Source: Nocardioides faecalis (GTDB lineage: Bacteria > Actinomycetota > Actinomycetes > Propionibacteriales > Nocardioidaceae). From it: 64,000 nt of DNA. A program made the translations under genes and the position numbers. The notes beneath the pieces are model-generated. The model saw only the letters and a list, made by a program, of their open reading frames with translations, did no database searches and was not told the origin of the DNA. The stretch is taken from positions 2,356,001 through 2,420,000 of the forward strand of contig NZ_CP074406.1 in assembly GCF_018388425.1 (NCBI RefSeq), written 5' to 3'. Below are positions 52,242 through 61,130 of this stretch, piece after piece (position 1 is the first letter of the stretch; each line of letters opens with the position of its first letter).

Positions 52242-53471
52242 TCAGCTCAGGGCCGAGCCCTCGACGTAGTCGTCCCAGTCGATGTTCCAGTCGCCGTACC
52301 CGTTGTCGGGCTCCATCGGGCGGTCCGTGCCGACGTACTCGACGACGTCGCCGCGTCGGCTCATGTCGTAGAGCCAGCCGGCGTCGGCGTCGCTCATCCC
52401 GGTGCAACCGTGGGAGACGTTCGCGCGGCCCTGGGAGCCGACGGACCACGGGGCGCCGTGGATGAACTCCCCCGAGCTGGTCACGCGCATCGCCCACTTC
52501 ACGTCGTCGATGTCGTAGGCCTCGGCGGAGCCCTGTGCGATGCCGACGGTCTCGGAGTTCATGCGCCGCGTCGCGGACTTCTCCATGATCACCTTGACGC
52601 CGGAGCGGGTGGTGAACCCTTCCTTGCCCGTGGTGATCGGCAGCGTCCGCAGCAGCTTGCCGTCCTCGAAGACCTTCATGGTGTGCGTCTTCGCGTTGAC
52701 CTTGTAGATGTGTGCCTTGCCGACCTGGAAGGACACGGTGCGGTTCTCCTGGCCGTAGATGCCGCCACCGGCGGGCACGCTGTTCACGCCGACGGACACA
52801 CTGACCTTGGTGCCGGGCTGCCAGTACTCCCGTGGGCGCCAGTGCGCCTCACGATCGCTCACCCAACGCCACGAGCCGGCCTGGGCGGGCTGGGAGGTCA
52901 CCTTCATCCGCTTCTCGAACGCGGCCTTGCGCTTGACCGGGAGGTCGAAGGTGACGACGACCGGCATACCCACCCCGACGGTCTCGCCGTCGATGGGTGA
53001 CACCGAGGGGTAGGTCTGCTCGTCGAGGTTCAGCGCGCGGGTCGTGAACTTCGCCACGGAGGTGACGGGGGTGCCGTCCTCCCCCTCGACCGTCGTGCGG
53101 ACCCGGTAGCGGGCACCCGGCTCGAGCCGGTCGGTGGCTCTCCAGCTGGCACCGTCGGCACTCAGCTCGCCGCGCACGGGGCCGGCGGCGGAGCGGACCT
53201 TCACTGCGGTGATCCGCCCGTCGGTGCTGCCGACCTTCACCAGCGTGTCGACCGGTACGTCGGTGGCACCGTCGTCGACGTTGAGACTCACCTGAGGCGT
53301 GGCCGCGGCGGCTTCGGTGCCGCCGGCGCCGGCGGGCGCGTCACCGCTCCGGGCGCCGGGTGCACCGCCTGAGCCGTCGCAGGCAGCGACGAGCACCGCG
53401 ACGAGCGAGACGGCGGCACAGGCACGGGCTGCGGAGCGGAGGCGGAGGCGGAGGCGGAGTGAAGTGGACAC
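52242..53471 (-). CDS. L,D-transpeptidase lipoprotein
   Basis: The 409-residue protein has a signal peptide with lipobox VLVAAC (Cys31). Two Ig-like domains (about 60-145 and 150-250) precede a YkuD catalytic domain with FIHGAP and SHGCTGMSDADAGWLY (the catalytic His-Gly-Cys). It forms 3-3 cross-links in peptidoglycan, like LdtMt2. The GTG start at 53471 has TACCCT 6 bases upstream, so it is leaderless. It is convergent with the mannosyltransferase, which may also act on the envelope. The domain count and order match actinobacterial Ldts. Confidence 0.93.
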   Translation of the reverse strand: MSTSLRLRLRLRSAARACAAVSLVAVLVAACDGSGGAPGARSGDAPAGAGGTEAAAATPQVSLNVDDGATDVPVDTLVKVGSTDGRITAVKVRSAAGPVRGELSADGASWRATDRLEPGARYRVRTTVEGEDGTPVTSVAKFTTRALNLDEQTYPSVSPIDGETVGVGMPVVVTFDLPVKRKAAFEKRMKVTSQPAQAGSWRWVSDREAHWRPREYWQPGTKVSVSVGVNSVPAGGGIYGQENRTVSFQVGKAHIYKVNAKTHTMKVFEDGKLLRTLPITTGKEGFTTRSGVKVIMEKSATRRMNSETVGIAQGSAEAYDIDDVKWAMRVTSSGEFIHGAPWSVGSQGRANVSHGCTGMSDADAGWLYDMSRRGDVVEYVGTDRPMEPDNGYGDWNIDWDDYVEGSALS

Positions 53472-53477
53472 CTCAGC

Positions 53478-53483
53478 AGGGTA
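53478..53483 (-). promoter_or_regulatory. -10 element, leaderless L,D-transpeptidase promoter
   Basis: On the minus strand TACCCT ends 6 bases before the GTG at 53471. Confidence 0.6.
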
Positions 53484-53512
53484 AAGCCGGATCGGCCGAG
53501 CGGGAAATGTCG

Positions 53513-53546
53513 CAGCGGCGCCCCACCGGGAGGTGGGGCGCCGCTG
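53513..53546 (-). terminator. intrinsic terminator of the ctaC-ctaD-ctaF operon
   Basis: CAGCGGCGCCCCACC and GGTGGGGCGCCGCTG form a perfect 15-bp stem with a 4-base loop; on the minus strand a short T-rich run (ACATTTCCC) follows. It lies 21 bases after the ctaF stop and before the L,D-transpeptidase promoter. Confidence 0.75.
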
Positions 53547-53567
53547 TGAGAAGTTCGAGCCTGTTGC

Positions 53568-53984
53568 TCAGTGGGCGAAGTCGCCCCGGTAGTACTCGAA
53601 GATCCAGCCCACCAGCGCGATCGCGCCGAGGACCAAACCGATGATGAAGAGCCACCAGGCGAGCATCGCCAGCGCGAACACCATCGTGCTCAGCGTCATC
53701 GCGCACCACAGGGGCCACCACGAGAACGGCGGGAAGAAGCCGAGCTCGCCGGCGCCGTCGGCGATCTCGCCGTCCTTGCGGTCCTCGGGACGCGCGTCCA
53801 TCCGCTGGGCCTGGAAGCCCAGGTAGAACGTGACCATGGCCGCGAGCAGCGTGGTCATCACCAGCGCCGAGGTGCCCGTCCAGTCGGCGCCGGAGTCACC
53901 GGCGTCGGTGATGAACCAGTAGGCGGGCGTGACCAGGACCAGGAAGACCGTGGTCACACCGAAGACCCATGCCTCGATCTTCAT
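53568..53984 (-). CDS. ctaF: actinobacterial cytochrome c oxidase subunit IV
   Basis: The 138-residue protein has four predicted helices ([63 protein letters not shown] and [16 protein letters not shown]). It matches the small actinobacterial oxidase subunit IV (Rv2199c in M. tuberculosis), needed for supercomplex assembly. Its ATG overlaps the ctaD stop by 4 bases (ATGA). It is the last gene of the ctaC-ctaD-ctaF operon and is followed by a strong hairpin. Such subunits have no known catalytic residues. Confidence 0.92.
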   Translation of the reverse strand: MKIEAWVFGVTTVFLVLVTPAYWFITDAGDSGADWTGTSALVMTTLLAAMVTFYLGFQAQRMDARPEDRKDGEIADGAGELGFFPPFSWWPLWCAMTLSTMVFALAMLAWWLFIIGLVLGAIALVGWIFEYYRGDFAH

Positions 53985-55729
53985 CGGTCGCCACCATCCT
54001 TGTTCATCTGCTCGTTCAGGTGCTCGGCACGGCCCTCGGTGTCGGGCAGGTCGCCCACCGCGCTGCCCGACTCAGCCGGGTTGTCGTACATCTCGATGGC
54101 GGCGATCTCCGGGTGGTGGAGGTCGAACGCCGGGGACTCCGAGCGGATCCGCGGGATCGTGACGAAGTTGTGCCGCGGCGGCGGGCAGCTCGTGGCCCAC
54201 TCCAGCGACCGGCCCCAGCCCCACGGGTCGTCGGTGCCGACCAGCGGGCTCTTGCGGGAGACGTAGACGTTGTAGAAGAACGGCAGCATCGAGGAGGCCA
54301 GGACGAAGGCGCCCACCGTGGAGACCTGGTTCAGGAACTCCCAGTCGTCGCCGGGCAGGTAGTCGGCGTAGCGACGCGGCATGCCCTCGACACCCAGCCA
54401 GTGCTGCACCAGGAAGGTGGCGTGGAAGCCCACGAAGAGCAGCCAGAAGTGGATCTTGCCGAGCCGCTCGTCGAGCATCCGACCGGTGAACTTCGGCCAC
54501 CAGAAGTAGAAGCCGGCGAACATCGCGAAGACGACCGTGCCGAACACCGTGTAGTGGAAGTGCGCCACCACGAAGTAGGAGTCGGAGACGGCGAAGTCCA
54601 GCGGCGGGCTCGCCAGGATGACACCGGTCAGACCACCGAAGAGGAAGGTGGTGAGGAAGCCGATCGACCAGAGCATCGGCGTGTCCATCCGTACGGACCC
54701 GCCCCACATGGTGCCGATCCAGTTGAAGAACTTCACACCGGTGGGCACCGCGATCAGGAACGTCATGCCGGAGAAGAACGCGAGGTTCACCGCGCCGGTG
54801 ACGTACATGTGGTGTGCCCACACCGCAACCGAGAGGATCGCGATGGCGAGCGTCGCGCCGACGAGGCCCACGTAGCCGAAGATCGGCTTGCGGCTGAACA
54901 CCGGCAGGATCTCGGAGATGATGCCGAAGAACGGCAGCGCGATGATGTACACCTCTGGGTGTCCGAAGAACCAGAAGAGGTGCTGCCACAGGACCGCGCC
55001 ACCGGTGGCGCTGTCGAAGACGTGCGCGCCGAGCTGGCGATCCGCCTCCAGCGACAGCAGCGCGCCGGCCAGGATCGGGAACGCGATCAGGACGAGGATC
55101 GCGGTGATCAGCACCGTCCAGGTGAAGATCGGCATCCGGAACATGGTCATGCCGGGGACACGCATGCAGATGATGGTGGTGATGAAGTTGACCGCACCCA
55201 GGATGGTGCCGAGACCGGCCATCCACAGGCCCATGATCCACAGGTCGCCACCGACGCCGGGGCTGTTGACCGAGTCGGACAGCGGCGCGTAGGCGAACCA
55301 GCCGAACGAGGCCGCACCCGAGGGGGTGAGGAAGCCGGCGGCGGCGATGAGGCCACCGAACAGGTACAACCAGTAGCTGAACATGTTCAGGCGCGGGAAC
55401 GCCACGTCCGGAGCGCCGATCTGCAGCGGCATGATCGCGTTTCCGAAGCCGAAGAACAGCGGCGTGGCGAACAGCAGCAGCATGATCGTGCCGTGCATGG
55501 TGAAGAGCTGGTTGTACAGCTCCTCGTTGACCAGCTGGCTACCGGGATAGGCCAGCTCGGACCTGATCAGCAGCGCCATGATGCCACCGAGGATGAACCA
55601 AGCCATCGCGGTGACGAAGTACAGGTTGCCGATCAGCTTGTGATCGGTGGTGGTGAGCACCCGCACGACCTGCTGGCCGAGCGGCTTGCGCGCGGTCAGG
55701 TCGGCGGAGCGAGCAGCAGTCGCAGTCAC
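53981..55729 (-). CDS. ctaD: cytochrome c oxidase subunit I
   Basis: The 582-residue haem-copper oxidase subunit has about twelve helices. TTDHKLIG is the N-terminal entry; [12 protein letters not shown] carries the low-spin haem ligand, [14 protein letters not shown] the CuB His and the cross-linked Tyr, [10 protein letters not shown] the remaining CuB His pair, and [12 protein letters not shown] the haem a and a3 ligands. The C-terminus is extended and charged. GTG 55729 is chosen because it overlaps the ctaC stop (GTGA) and family homology begins there. The longer upstream frame is shadow of ctaC. Confidence 0.96.
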   Translation of the reverse strand: MTATAARSADLTARKPLGQQVVRVLTTTDHKLIGNLYFVTAMAWFILGGIMALLIRSELAYPGSQLVNEELYNQLFTMHGTIMLLLFATPLFFGFGNAIMPLQIGAPDVAFPRLNMFSYWLYLFGGLIAAAGFLTPSGAASFGWFAYAPLSDSVNSPGVGGDLWIMGLWMAGLGTILGAVNFITTIICMRVPGMTMFRMPIFTWTVLITAILVLIAFPILAGALLSLEADRQLGAHVFDSATGGAVLWQHLFWFFGHPEVYIIALPFFGIISEILPVFSRKPIFGYVGLVGATLAIAILSVAVWAHHMYVTGAVNLAFFSGMTFLIAVPTGVKFFNWIGTMWGGSVRMDTPMLWSIGFLTTFLFGGLTGVILASPPLDFAVSDSYFVVAHFHYTVFGTVVFAMFAGFYFWWPKFTGRMLDERLGKIHFWLLFVGFHATFLVQHWLGVEGMPRRYADYLPGDDWEFLNQVSTVGAFVLASSMLPFFYNVYVSRKSPLVGTDDPWGWGRSLEWATSCPPPRHNFVTIPRIRSESPAFDLHHPEIAAIEMYDNPAESGSAVGDLPDTEGRAEHLNEQMNKDGGDR

Positions 55730-56601
55730 TCGCTCTCCTCCTCGTCGGGGTTGATGAGGTTCCGGGAGTACTCGCCGCCCAGGACGGGTGCTTCGGAGAC
55801 GTTGTCGGGGTTCTGAGCGAGTCCGGCCAGGTAGTCCTGGTACTCGGCCTCGGTCACGACCTTCACCGTGAACAGCATGCGCGAGTGGTAGGCGCCACAG
55901 AGCTCGTAGCACTTGCCGTCGTACGTGCCGGTCTCGGTCGGCTTCACCTGGAAGGCGTTGTCGTTGCCGGGGATGACGTCCATCCGCATCGCGAAGGCAG
56001 GGATGCCGAAGTTGTGGATGACGTCCGGGCTGTAGAGCTGGAACTCCACGGTCTGGTCGACCGGGATGACCAGCTGGGGGAACTCGTCGCCGTCACCGGA
56101 GGTGAAGACGTTCTTGCCGCCCGCAGCCTCGGTGTCGGGGTAGTTGAAGGTCCAGGACCACTTCTGGCCGACGACCGTGACCACCACGTCGGGCTCCGGG
56201 TCCATCTCCAGCGCCACGTTCTGCACGCGAACGGTCTGCGAGAAGAACGCGATGACCATGATGACCGGGAAGATCGTGTAGAAGATCTCGATCGGCAGGT
56301 TGTAACGCGTCTGGACCGGGACCTCGTCGTCACGACGACGACGGAACCACAGCGGGACGCCGATGATGAGCGCCCACGTGATCACACCGGTGATCAACGC
56401 AGCGATCCAGGCGCCCTGCCAGAGCGTGAGGATGTGCTCGCCCTGTTCGGCCTTGATGTCCGGCATGCCGAACCGTTCCCATTGGGTGTCGGTCGAACAG
56501 CCGGACAGAGCGGCTGCGAGTGCGACGGATCCAGCGAGCGGGGTCGCGCGACGGAATCGCCGCTGCGCCGTCCGCGAGCGATCGGGGTGCCACCAGCCCA
56601 C
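55726..56601 (-). CDS. ctaC: cytochrome c oxidase subunit II lipoprotein
   Basis: The 291-residue protein has a signal sequence with lipobox LSGC, two N-terminal membrane helices and a cupredoxin domain with the CuA motif [14 protein letters not shown] (Cys, Cys, His, Met) and WSWTFNYP aromatic strand. It receives electrons from QcrC in the supercomplex. GTG 56601 is chosen because AGGAAGG lies 7 bases upstream (minus strand) and it gives a normal signal peptide; a longer frame would start with TTG at 56637 inside the promoter. It heads the ctaC-ctaD-ctaF operon. Confidence 0.93.
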   Translation of the reverse strand: MGWWHPDRSRTAQRRFRRATPLAGSVALAAALSGCSTDTQWERFGMPDIKAEQGEHILTLWQGAWIAALITGVITWALIIGVPLWFRRRRDDEVPVQTRYNLPIEIFYTIFPVIMVIAFFSQTVRVQNVALEMDPEPDVVVTVVGQKWSWTFNYPDTEAAGGKNVFTSGDGDEFPQLVIPVDQTVEFQLYSPDVIHNFGIPAFAMRMDVIPGNDNAFQVKPTETGTYDGKCYELCGAYHSRMLFTVKVVTEAEYQDYLAGLAQNPDNVSEAPVLGGEYSRNLINPDEEESE

Positions 56602-56637
56602 GAACGAGCCTTCCTCTCGAGGGTTAGAACACGGCAA

Positions 56638-56643
56638 ACACTA
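56638..56643 (-). promoter_or_regulatory. -10 element of the ctaC operon
   Basis: On the minus strand TAGTGT lies 37 bases before the GTG at 56601. The implied leader contains AGGAAGG at 56609-56615. Confidence 0.45.
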
Positions 56644-56736
56644 GCGGAGGGCTCGCCCGGTCGGGGGGCGGGGTCGACACCGCGCGGACGGCGCACACCG
56701 CCGCGGGCGTCCGGGCCCACGCCATGCTGTCTGCTC

Positions 56737-56742
56737 TAGGGT
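56737..56742 (+). promoter_or_regulatory. -10 element, leaderless cysteine desulfurase promoter
   Basis: TAGGGT ends 6 bases before the GTG at 56749. Confidence 0.6.
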
Positions 56743-56748
56743 CGGGAC

Positions 56749-57894
56749 GTGAGCAGTACCCCGCAGGTGTACCTCGATACCGCCTCCGCCGAGCGCCTGC
56801 ACCCCGCCGCGCGGGACACGCTCCTCGCTGCGCTCGAGCGCGGCTACGCCGATCCGCGCCGCTTGCACGGGCCCGGTCGCGACGCACGCCTGCTGCTCGA
56901 CAACGCGCGGGCGGTGGTCGCGGAGTGCCTCGGCATGCGCGCCGACGAGGTCGGGTTCACCGCCTCGGGCACCGACGCCGTGCACCGCGGGCTCCTCGGG
57001 CTCCTCTCCCCCGCCGGGGGTGGGTCCGTGGTGTCCTCCGCCGTCGAGCACTCAGCGGTGCTGCAGGCGCTGTCGTGGCACGGCTCAGGGCACGGCTCAG
57101 GGCACGGCTCCGGCGCCCACGTGCGGGTGCCCGTCGACCACACCGGCCGGGTCGACGAGACCGCGCTGGCGCAGGCTGCGCGGCGCCCCGGGGTCGCCGC
57201 CGTGGCCCTGCAGGCGGCGAACCAGGAGGTGGGCACGCTCCAGCCCGTCGACGAGGTCGACCTGCCCGAGGACGTGCCCCTGCTCGTGGACGCCGCGGCC
57301 GCGGTGGGACGGGTGCGGTTGCCGCAGCGCTGGGACGTGCTGACCGCCTCCGCCCGCAAGTGGGGCGGTCCCGCGGGCGTGGGTGTGCTGGCCGTGCGCC
57401 GCGGCACCCGCTGGAGCCCGGCCCTGCCGGGCGACGAAGGGCTCGACGGCCTCGACGCGGCCTCCGTGGACGTGCCGGGCGCCCTCGCCGCCGCGGCGGC
57501 GCTGCAGGCCGTGCTGGCCGAACGCGCAGAGGTGGCCGCACGGCAGTTCCGGCTGGTGGAGCGGATCCGGGCGGCCGCCCTCGACCTGGGCGACACCGAG
57601 GTCGTCGGCGACCCGGTGCAGCGGCTGCCGCACCTGGTCACCTTCTCCTGCCTCTACGTGGCCGGCGACGAGATCGTGACCGAGCTGGCCCGACGAGGCT
57701 TCGCGGTGGCGAGCGGGTCGGCGTGCACCGCCTCGACCCTCGAGCCGAGCCACGTGCTGGCCGCGATGGGCGCGCTCACCCACGGCAACGTGCGGGTCTC
57801 CCTGGAGCGGGACACCACCGAGGAGCAGGTGGAGGCGTTCTGCCGTGCTCTGCGCGAGGCGGTCACCGACATCCGGCGTCGGGCGGGGCTGTGA
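56749..57894 (+). CDS. cysteine desulfurase-like aminotransferase class V enzyme
   Basis: The 381-residue PLP enzyme has YLDTASAERLHPAAR at the N-terminus, PLP Lys204 in SARKWGGPAG, and active-site Cys326 in SGSACTASTLEPSHVL, as in NifS/IscS-type cysteine desulfurases. It lifts sulphur from cysteine as a persulphide. A GHGSGHGSGHGSG loop (from a 12-bp tandem repeat) interrupts the N-terminal domain and may be flexible or bind metal. Its GTG start is leaderless. The next gene, TusA, overlaps its stop by GTGA, so the two probably hand sulphur directly on. No iscU is adjacent. Confidence 0.88.
   Translation: MSSTPQVYLDTASAERLHPAARDTLLAALERGYADPRRLHGPGRDARLLLDNARAVVAECLGMRADEVGFTASGTDAVHRGLLGLLSPAGGGSVVSSAVEHSAVLQALSWHGSGHGSGHGSGAHVRVPVDHTGRVDETALAQAARRPGVAAVALQAANQEVGTLQPVDEVDLPEDVPLLVDAAAAVGRVRLPQRWDVLTASARKWGGPAGVGVLAVRRGTRWSPALPGDEGLDGLDAASVDVPGALAAAAALQAVLAERAEVAARQFRLVERIRAAALDLGDTEVVGDPVQRLPHLVTFSCLYVAGDEIVTELARRGFAVASGSACTASTLEPSHVLAAMGALTHGNVRVSLERDTTEEQVEAFCRALREAVTDIRRRAGL
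57079..57114. repeat. 12-bp tandem repeat, three copies
   Basis: CACGGCTCAGGG is repeated twice and followed by CACGGCTCCGGC, encoding the His-Gly-Ser-Gly run in the cysteine desulfurase. This is probably a site of length variation. Confidence 0.9.
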
Positions 57895-58130
57895 CCGGGG
57901 CCGTGGTGCGCGAGCTCGACTGCCGCGACCAGCCCTGCCCGCGACCGATCATCGAGCTGGCCAAGGCGTTGGGTTCCGTGCCGATCGGCGAACGGCTCGC
58001 CGTCGTCGCCCACGACCCCGCCGCCCGGCACGACGTGCCCGCGTGGTGCCGGATGCGGGGGCAGGAGTACGTCGGCGAGGACGTCGCCGACGACGGCGCC
58101 CCGCGCTACGTCGTACGACGTCTCGGCTGA
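57891..58130 (+). CDS. tusA: TusA-family sulfurtransferase
   Basis: The 79-residue protein starts MTGAVVRELDCRDQPCPRPI; Cys16 in CPRP is the TusA sulphur-accepting cysteine, and Cys11 and Cys53 are further candidates. TusA relays sulphur from cysteine desulfurases to tRNA thiolation or cofactor synthesis. The GTG at 57891 overlaps the desulfurase stop (GTGA), coupling production. In several actinobacteria the two domains occur as neighbours or a fused protein. The small size is normal for the family. The acceptor pathway cannot be read from the sequence. Confidence 0.88.
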   Translation: MTGAVVRELDCRDQPCPRPIIELAKALGSVPIGERLAVVAHDPAARHDVPAWCRMRGQEYVGEDVADDGAPRYVVRRLG

Positions 58131-58176
58131 GCCGCGCAGCGGGGGCTCGGCGACCGAGGGCTCGCCGACCGGCGGC

Positions 58177-59166
58177 TCAGGCCAGGTGGGTCGCGACCTC
58201 GTCGGCTGCGGCGTCGCCGTAGGAGCCCCGGACGCGCTCGACGAACTCGGCGTGGGTGAAGGAGTACTCCTGGGTGCCGACGGTCTCCACGACGTAGGCG
58301 GCCAGGACGCAGCCGACCTGGGCCGCCCGCTCGAGCGAGGTGCCCCAGGACAGGGCGGCCAGGAAGCCGGCACGGAACGCGTCGCCGACGCCGGTGGGCT
58401 CGATCGCGGCGACGTCGCTGGCGGCGGGGACCTCGAAGGAGGTGCCGTCCTTGCTGGTGACCCGGACGCCGTCCTTGCCCAGCGTGGTGACCTGGAACCC
58501 GACTCGGTCGAGGATCTCCTCGGCCGACCACCCGGTCTTCTTCTCGATGACGTGGGACTCGTACTCGTTGGAGAACAGGATCGCGGCGCCGTCGATGAGG
58601 TCGCGGATCAGGTCGCCCTCGGCGAACGCCAGCTGCTGGGAGCAGTCGGCGATGAACGGGTAGCCGCGCTGGCGGCACTCGTCGGTGTGGCGGCGCATCG
58701 CGTCGGGGTCGTCGGCACCGACCAGCACGTAGGTCGGCTCCCCGACGCGCGCGACGATCGGCGCGAGCTCGATCTGGGCGGCCTCGCTCATCGCCCCGGG
58801 GTAGAACGAGGCGAACTGGGCCATGGTGGAGTCGGTGGTGCACACGAACCGGGCGGTGTGCTGGGTCTCGGAGATGTGGACCGAGTCGCAGTCCACGCCG
58901 TGACGCTCGAGCCAGGACCGGTAGTCGGCGAAGTCCCCACCGGCGGCGCCGACGAGCACCGGGCGCAGCCCCAGGTGGGCGAGGCCGAAGCACATGTTGG
59001 GAGCGACTCCTCCCCTGCGGATCTCGAGGTCGTCGACCAGGAACGAGACCGAGAGCTTGTCCAGCTGCTCGACGACGAGGGAGTCGGCGAACTTGCCGCC
59101 GAACGTCATGAGGTGGTCGGTCGCGATCGAGCCGGCGATGAGCAAGGAGCCCGTGGGAGCAGTCAC
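58177..59166 (-). CDS. adoK: PfkB-family carbohydrate kinase, probable adenosine kinase
   Basis: The 329-residue protein has the ribokinase fold: LIAGSIATDHLM, FLVDDLEIRRGGVAPNMCFGLAHLGL (the GG switch), and the PfkB signature with catalytic Asp in EPTGVGDAFRAGF. It most resembles the AdoK-type adenosine kinase at the equivalent mycobacterial locus (Rv2202c), although adenosine specificity is not shown by the motifs. GTG 59166 is chosen because TAACCT lies 8 bases upstream. It diverges from the small 59251 gene. It would salvage adenosine to AMP. Confidence 0.85.
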   Translation of the reverse strand: MTAPTGSLLIAGSIATDHLMTFGGKFADSLVVEQLDKLSVSFLVDDLEIRRGGVAPNMCFGLAHLGLRPVLVGAAGGDFADYRSWLERHGVDCDSVHISETQHTARFVCTTDSTMAQFASFYPGAMSEAAQIELAPIVARVGEPTYVLVGADDPDAMRRHTDECRQRGYPFIADCSQQLAFAEGDLIRDLIDGAAILFSNEYESHVIEKKTGWSAEEILDRVGFQVTTLGKDGVRVTSKDGTSFEVPAASDVAAIEPTGVGDAFRAGFLAALSWGTSLERAAQVGCVLAAYVVETVGTQEYSFTHAEFVERVRGSYGDAAADEVATHLA

Positions 59167-59174
59167 GAAACGAA

Positions 59175-59180
59175 AGGTTA
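59175..59180 (-). promoter_or_regulatory. -10 element, leaderless PfkB-kinase promoter
   Basis: On the minus strand TAACCT ends 8 bases before the GTG at 59166. Confidence 0.5.
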
Positions 59181-59237
59181 ACCGCAGACCTCCCATGCCG
59201 ACGGCCGGTCCCACTGGGAGTACCCCTCGGTAACGCT

Positions 59238-59243
59238 TAGCGT
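59238..59243 (+). promoter_or_regulatory. -10 element, leaderless promoter of the small gene
   Basis: TAGCGT ends 7 bases before the ATG at 59251; a GTG at 59245 lies too close to be a leaderless start. Confidence 0.5.
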
Positions 59244-59250
59244 CGTGGCC

Positions 59251-59463
59251 ATGACGCCGTACGAGGAGATCGCCACCCCCGCCGACCTGCACGCCGACTT
59301 CATGGCAGTCAACCGGGAGCTCGCCCGGGCCGCGGTCAAGGCGACCCGTCCCGCCCCGAGCATCCACTTCGACGAGTTCCCCCGCGAGGTCGCCAAGCGC
59401 GACATCGCGATCTCCGCGGCCGCACAGCGCCTCGCCAACGCGCTGCACCTGCACCTGGACTGA
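59251..59463 (+). CDS. small hypothetical protein
   Basis: The 70-residue protein MTPYEEIATPADLHADFMAV-type sequence is helical and charged, with no membrane helix, cysteine motif or recognisable domain. It has its own promoter and ends at a strong bidirectional hairpin before erpA. I recognise no family; short proteins of this type recur in Nocardioides-like genomes. It could be a regulator or a small partner of the adjacent PfkB kinase, but no data support either. Confidence 0.6.
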   Translation: MTPYEEIATPADLHADFMAVNRELARAAVKATRPAPSIHFDEFPREVAKRDIAISAAAQRLANALHLHLD

Positions 59464-59475
59464 GCGGCCCAGGAC

Positions 59476-59513
59476 GCAACGAGGCCCCCGCCGGACGGCG
59501 GGGGCCTCGTTGC
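59476..59513. terminator. bidirectional intrinsic terminator
   Basis: GCAACGAGGCCCCCGCC and GGCGGGGGCCTCGTTGC form a perfect 17-bp stem with a 4-base loop between the convergent small gene and erpA, so it can end transcripts from both sides. Confidence 0.8.
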
Positions 59514-59543
59514 TGTGCGGGGTCGTTCACCCCTGCATAGGAC

Positions 59544-59960
59544 TCAGTGGAAGGAGTCGCCGCAGGCGCAGGACCCGGTCGCGTTCGGGTTGTCGATGGT
59601 GAAGCCCTGCTTCTCGATGGTGTCGACGAAGTCGATCACGGCACCGTTCAGGTAGGGCACGCTCATCCGGTCGACGACGACGGAGACGCCGTCGAAGTCG
59701 GTGACGACGTCACCGTCGAGGCTGCGCTCGTCGAAGAACAGCTGGTAGCGCAGGCCGCTGCAACCACCCGGCTGGACCGAGATCCGCAGCTGGAGGTCGG
59801 CGCGCCCCTCCTGCGCCAGCAGGCTGCTCACCTTGGCCGCCGCCACCGGGCTGAGGTTGATCTGGTCCTCACGCCGCTCGAAGGTGACGGGCTCCGCGAC
59901 GGTCGTGGTCGCGCTCGGGGCCTCGTGGTTGTGGGCGCCTCCGCAGCACTGGTCGCTCAT
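59544..59960 (-). CDS. erpA: A-type iron-sulphur cluster insertion protein ErpA
   Basis: The 138-residue protein has the A-type carrier fold with Cys67 in GGCSGLRY and Cys131/Cys133 in SCACGDSF, the three ligands that hold a cluster for transfer to target proteins. An N-terminal extension with Cys5, Cys6, His10 and His12 (DQCCGGAHNHE) is unusual and might bind an extra metal. ATG 59960 follows GGAG by 5 bases (minus strand); a GTG 6 bases upstream is also in frame. M. tuberculosis Rv2204c occupies this position, near the adenosine kinase and glycerate kinase homologues. Confidence 0.9.
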   Translation of the reverse strand: MSDQCCGGAHNHEAPSATTTVAEPVTFERREDQINLSPVAAAKVSSLLAQEGRADLQLRISVQPGGCSGLRYQLFFDERSLDGDVVTDFDGVSVVVDRMSVPYLNGAVIDFVDTIEKQGFTIDNPNATGSCACGDSFH

Positions 59961-60020
59961 GGTCACTCCAAAGTCGTGGGTTTCGGTTCTCGCCTAGCCA
60001 CAATCCTCGCACAACGCCGG

Positions 60021-61130
60021 TTATTCCTCCCACACCAGAACAGGCTTGACGACCGTGCCGGCCGCGGAGTCCGCCACGGCCTCGGCGATCTTGGTGAACG
60101 GGTACGTCGTCACCAGGTGGTCCACGTCGAAGCGCCCGGCGCTGCGGTGCTCGATGAGCTCGGGGACGGTGACGAGGGGGTCGGACTCGCCCTCGATCGA
60201 GGAGCGCACGATCTTGCCGGTCTGCAGCAGGTCGATGGCGTCGATCGTGTACTCCGGCGCCCCCAGGCCCAGCGCGACGAGCATCCCGCGGGTGCGCAGC
60301 GAGTGCTGCGCCTGCAGCACCACCGCCGGCAGGGCGGTGGTGTCGATCGCGTAGCGCGCTCCACCGCCGGTGAGCGCCTTGACCCGTTCCGCGACGTCCG
60401 GCTCCCCCTCCGCGGCGGGGTCCAGCGCGAGTGCGCCGTACTTCTCCGCGACGGCGCGGCGCCCGGGGGCGGGGTCGACCGCGACCACCGTGCTCACCCC
60501 GAGCCCGCGGGCCATGGCGATCGCTGCCAGCCCGACGGCGCCCGCACCGAAGACCACCAGCGGGTCCTCGGCCGCCGGCTGCAACAGGTTGAGCACCGTC
60601 CCGGCGCCGGTCTGGAACCCGCAGCCGAAGGGAGCCAGCCGCGTCAGGTCGAGCGACTTGTCCACGACGACGACGTTGTCGGCGTACGCCAGGGCGTGCC
60701 GCGCGAAGCTGGACTGGCCGAAGAAGCTGCCGAAGACCGGACCGGACTCGCGCCGCATCGTGGTCGAGCCGTCCGGGCGCATCGCCATGTAGTTGAGCAG
60801 CAGCGACTGCTCGCAGTAGCCGACGTCGCCGGCGAGGCAGGGGCCGCACGCTCGGCAGGAGCGGAAGCTGAGCACGACGTGGTCGCCGACCTCGATGCCG
60901 CTGACCGCCGCGCCGACCCGCTCGACCACGCCGGTGCCCTCGTGCCCGACGACGATCGGCATCATCTCGGCGGGGAGCATGGTCGGCACCGTGAGGTCGG
61001 TGTGGCACAGGCCGGTGGCGACGATGCGCACCAGCACCTCGTCCTCTCGGGGCTCGTCCAGCTCGACCTCACCGAGGACGAAGGGACCGCCCGGCTCCTC
61101 GACCAGCACTGCCGTCGTCCGGATGCTCAT
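60021..61130 (-). CDS. zinc-dependent NAD(P)-alcohol dehydrogenase
   Basis: The 369-residue medium-chain dehydrogenase has catalytic zinc ligands Cys42 and His63 with Glu64 (GLCHTDL, VGHEGTG) and a structural zinc lobe (Cys92, Cys95, Cys98, Cys106). The Rossmann motif VVFGAGAVGLAAIAM starts near 192. It resembles aryl/allylic alcohol dehydrogenases. Its ATG overlaps the stop of the DUF4334 gene (ATGA), making a two-gene operon under a KstR-like operator at 61609. The substrate may be a sterol- or lipid-derived alcohol, which is inference. Confidence 0.9.
   Translation of the reverse strand: MSIRTTAVLVEEPGGPFVLGEVELDEPREDEVLVRIVATGLCHTDLTVPTMLPAEMMPIVVGHEGTGVVERVGAAVSGIEVGDHVVLSFRSCRACGPCLAGDVGYCEQSLLLNYMAMRPDGSTTMRRESGPVFGSFFGQSSFARHALAYADNVVVVDKSLDLTRLAPFGCGFQTGAGTVLNLLQPAAEDPLVVFGAGAVGLAAIAMARGLGVSTVVAVDPAPGRRAVAEKYGALALDPAAEGEPDVAERVKALTGGGARYAIDTTALPAVVLQAQHSLRTRGMLVALGLGAPEYTIDAIDLLQTGKIVRSSIEGESDPLVTVPELIEHRSAGRFDVDHLVTTYPFTKIAEAVADSAAGTVVKPVLVWEE

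Noticed and set aside
53969..55816. An open frame of 615 residues antisense to ctaD
   Set aside because: It has the composition of a GC-rich shadow frame, with no recognisable domain.
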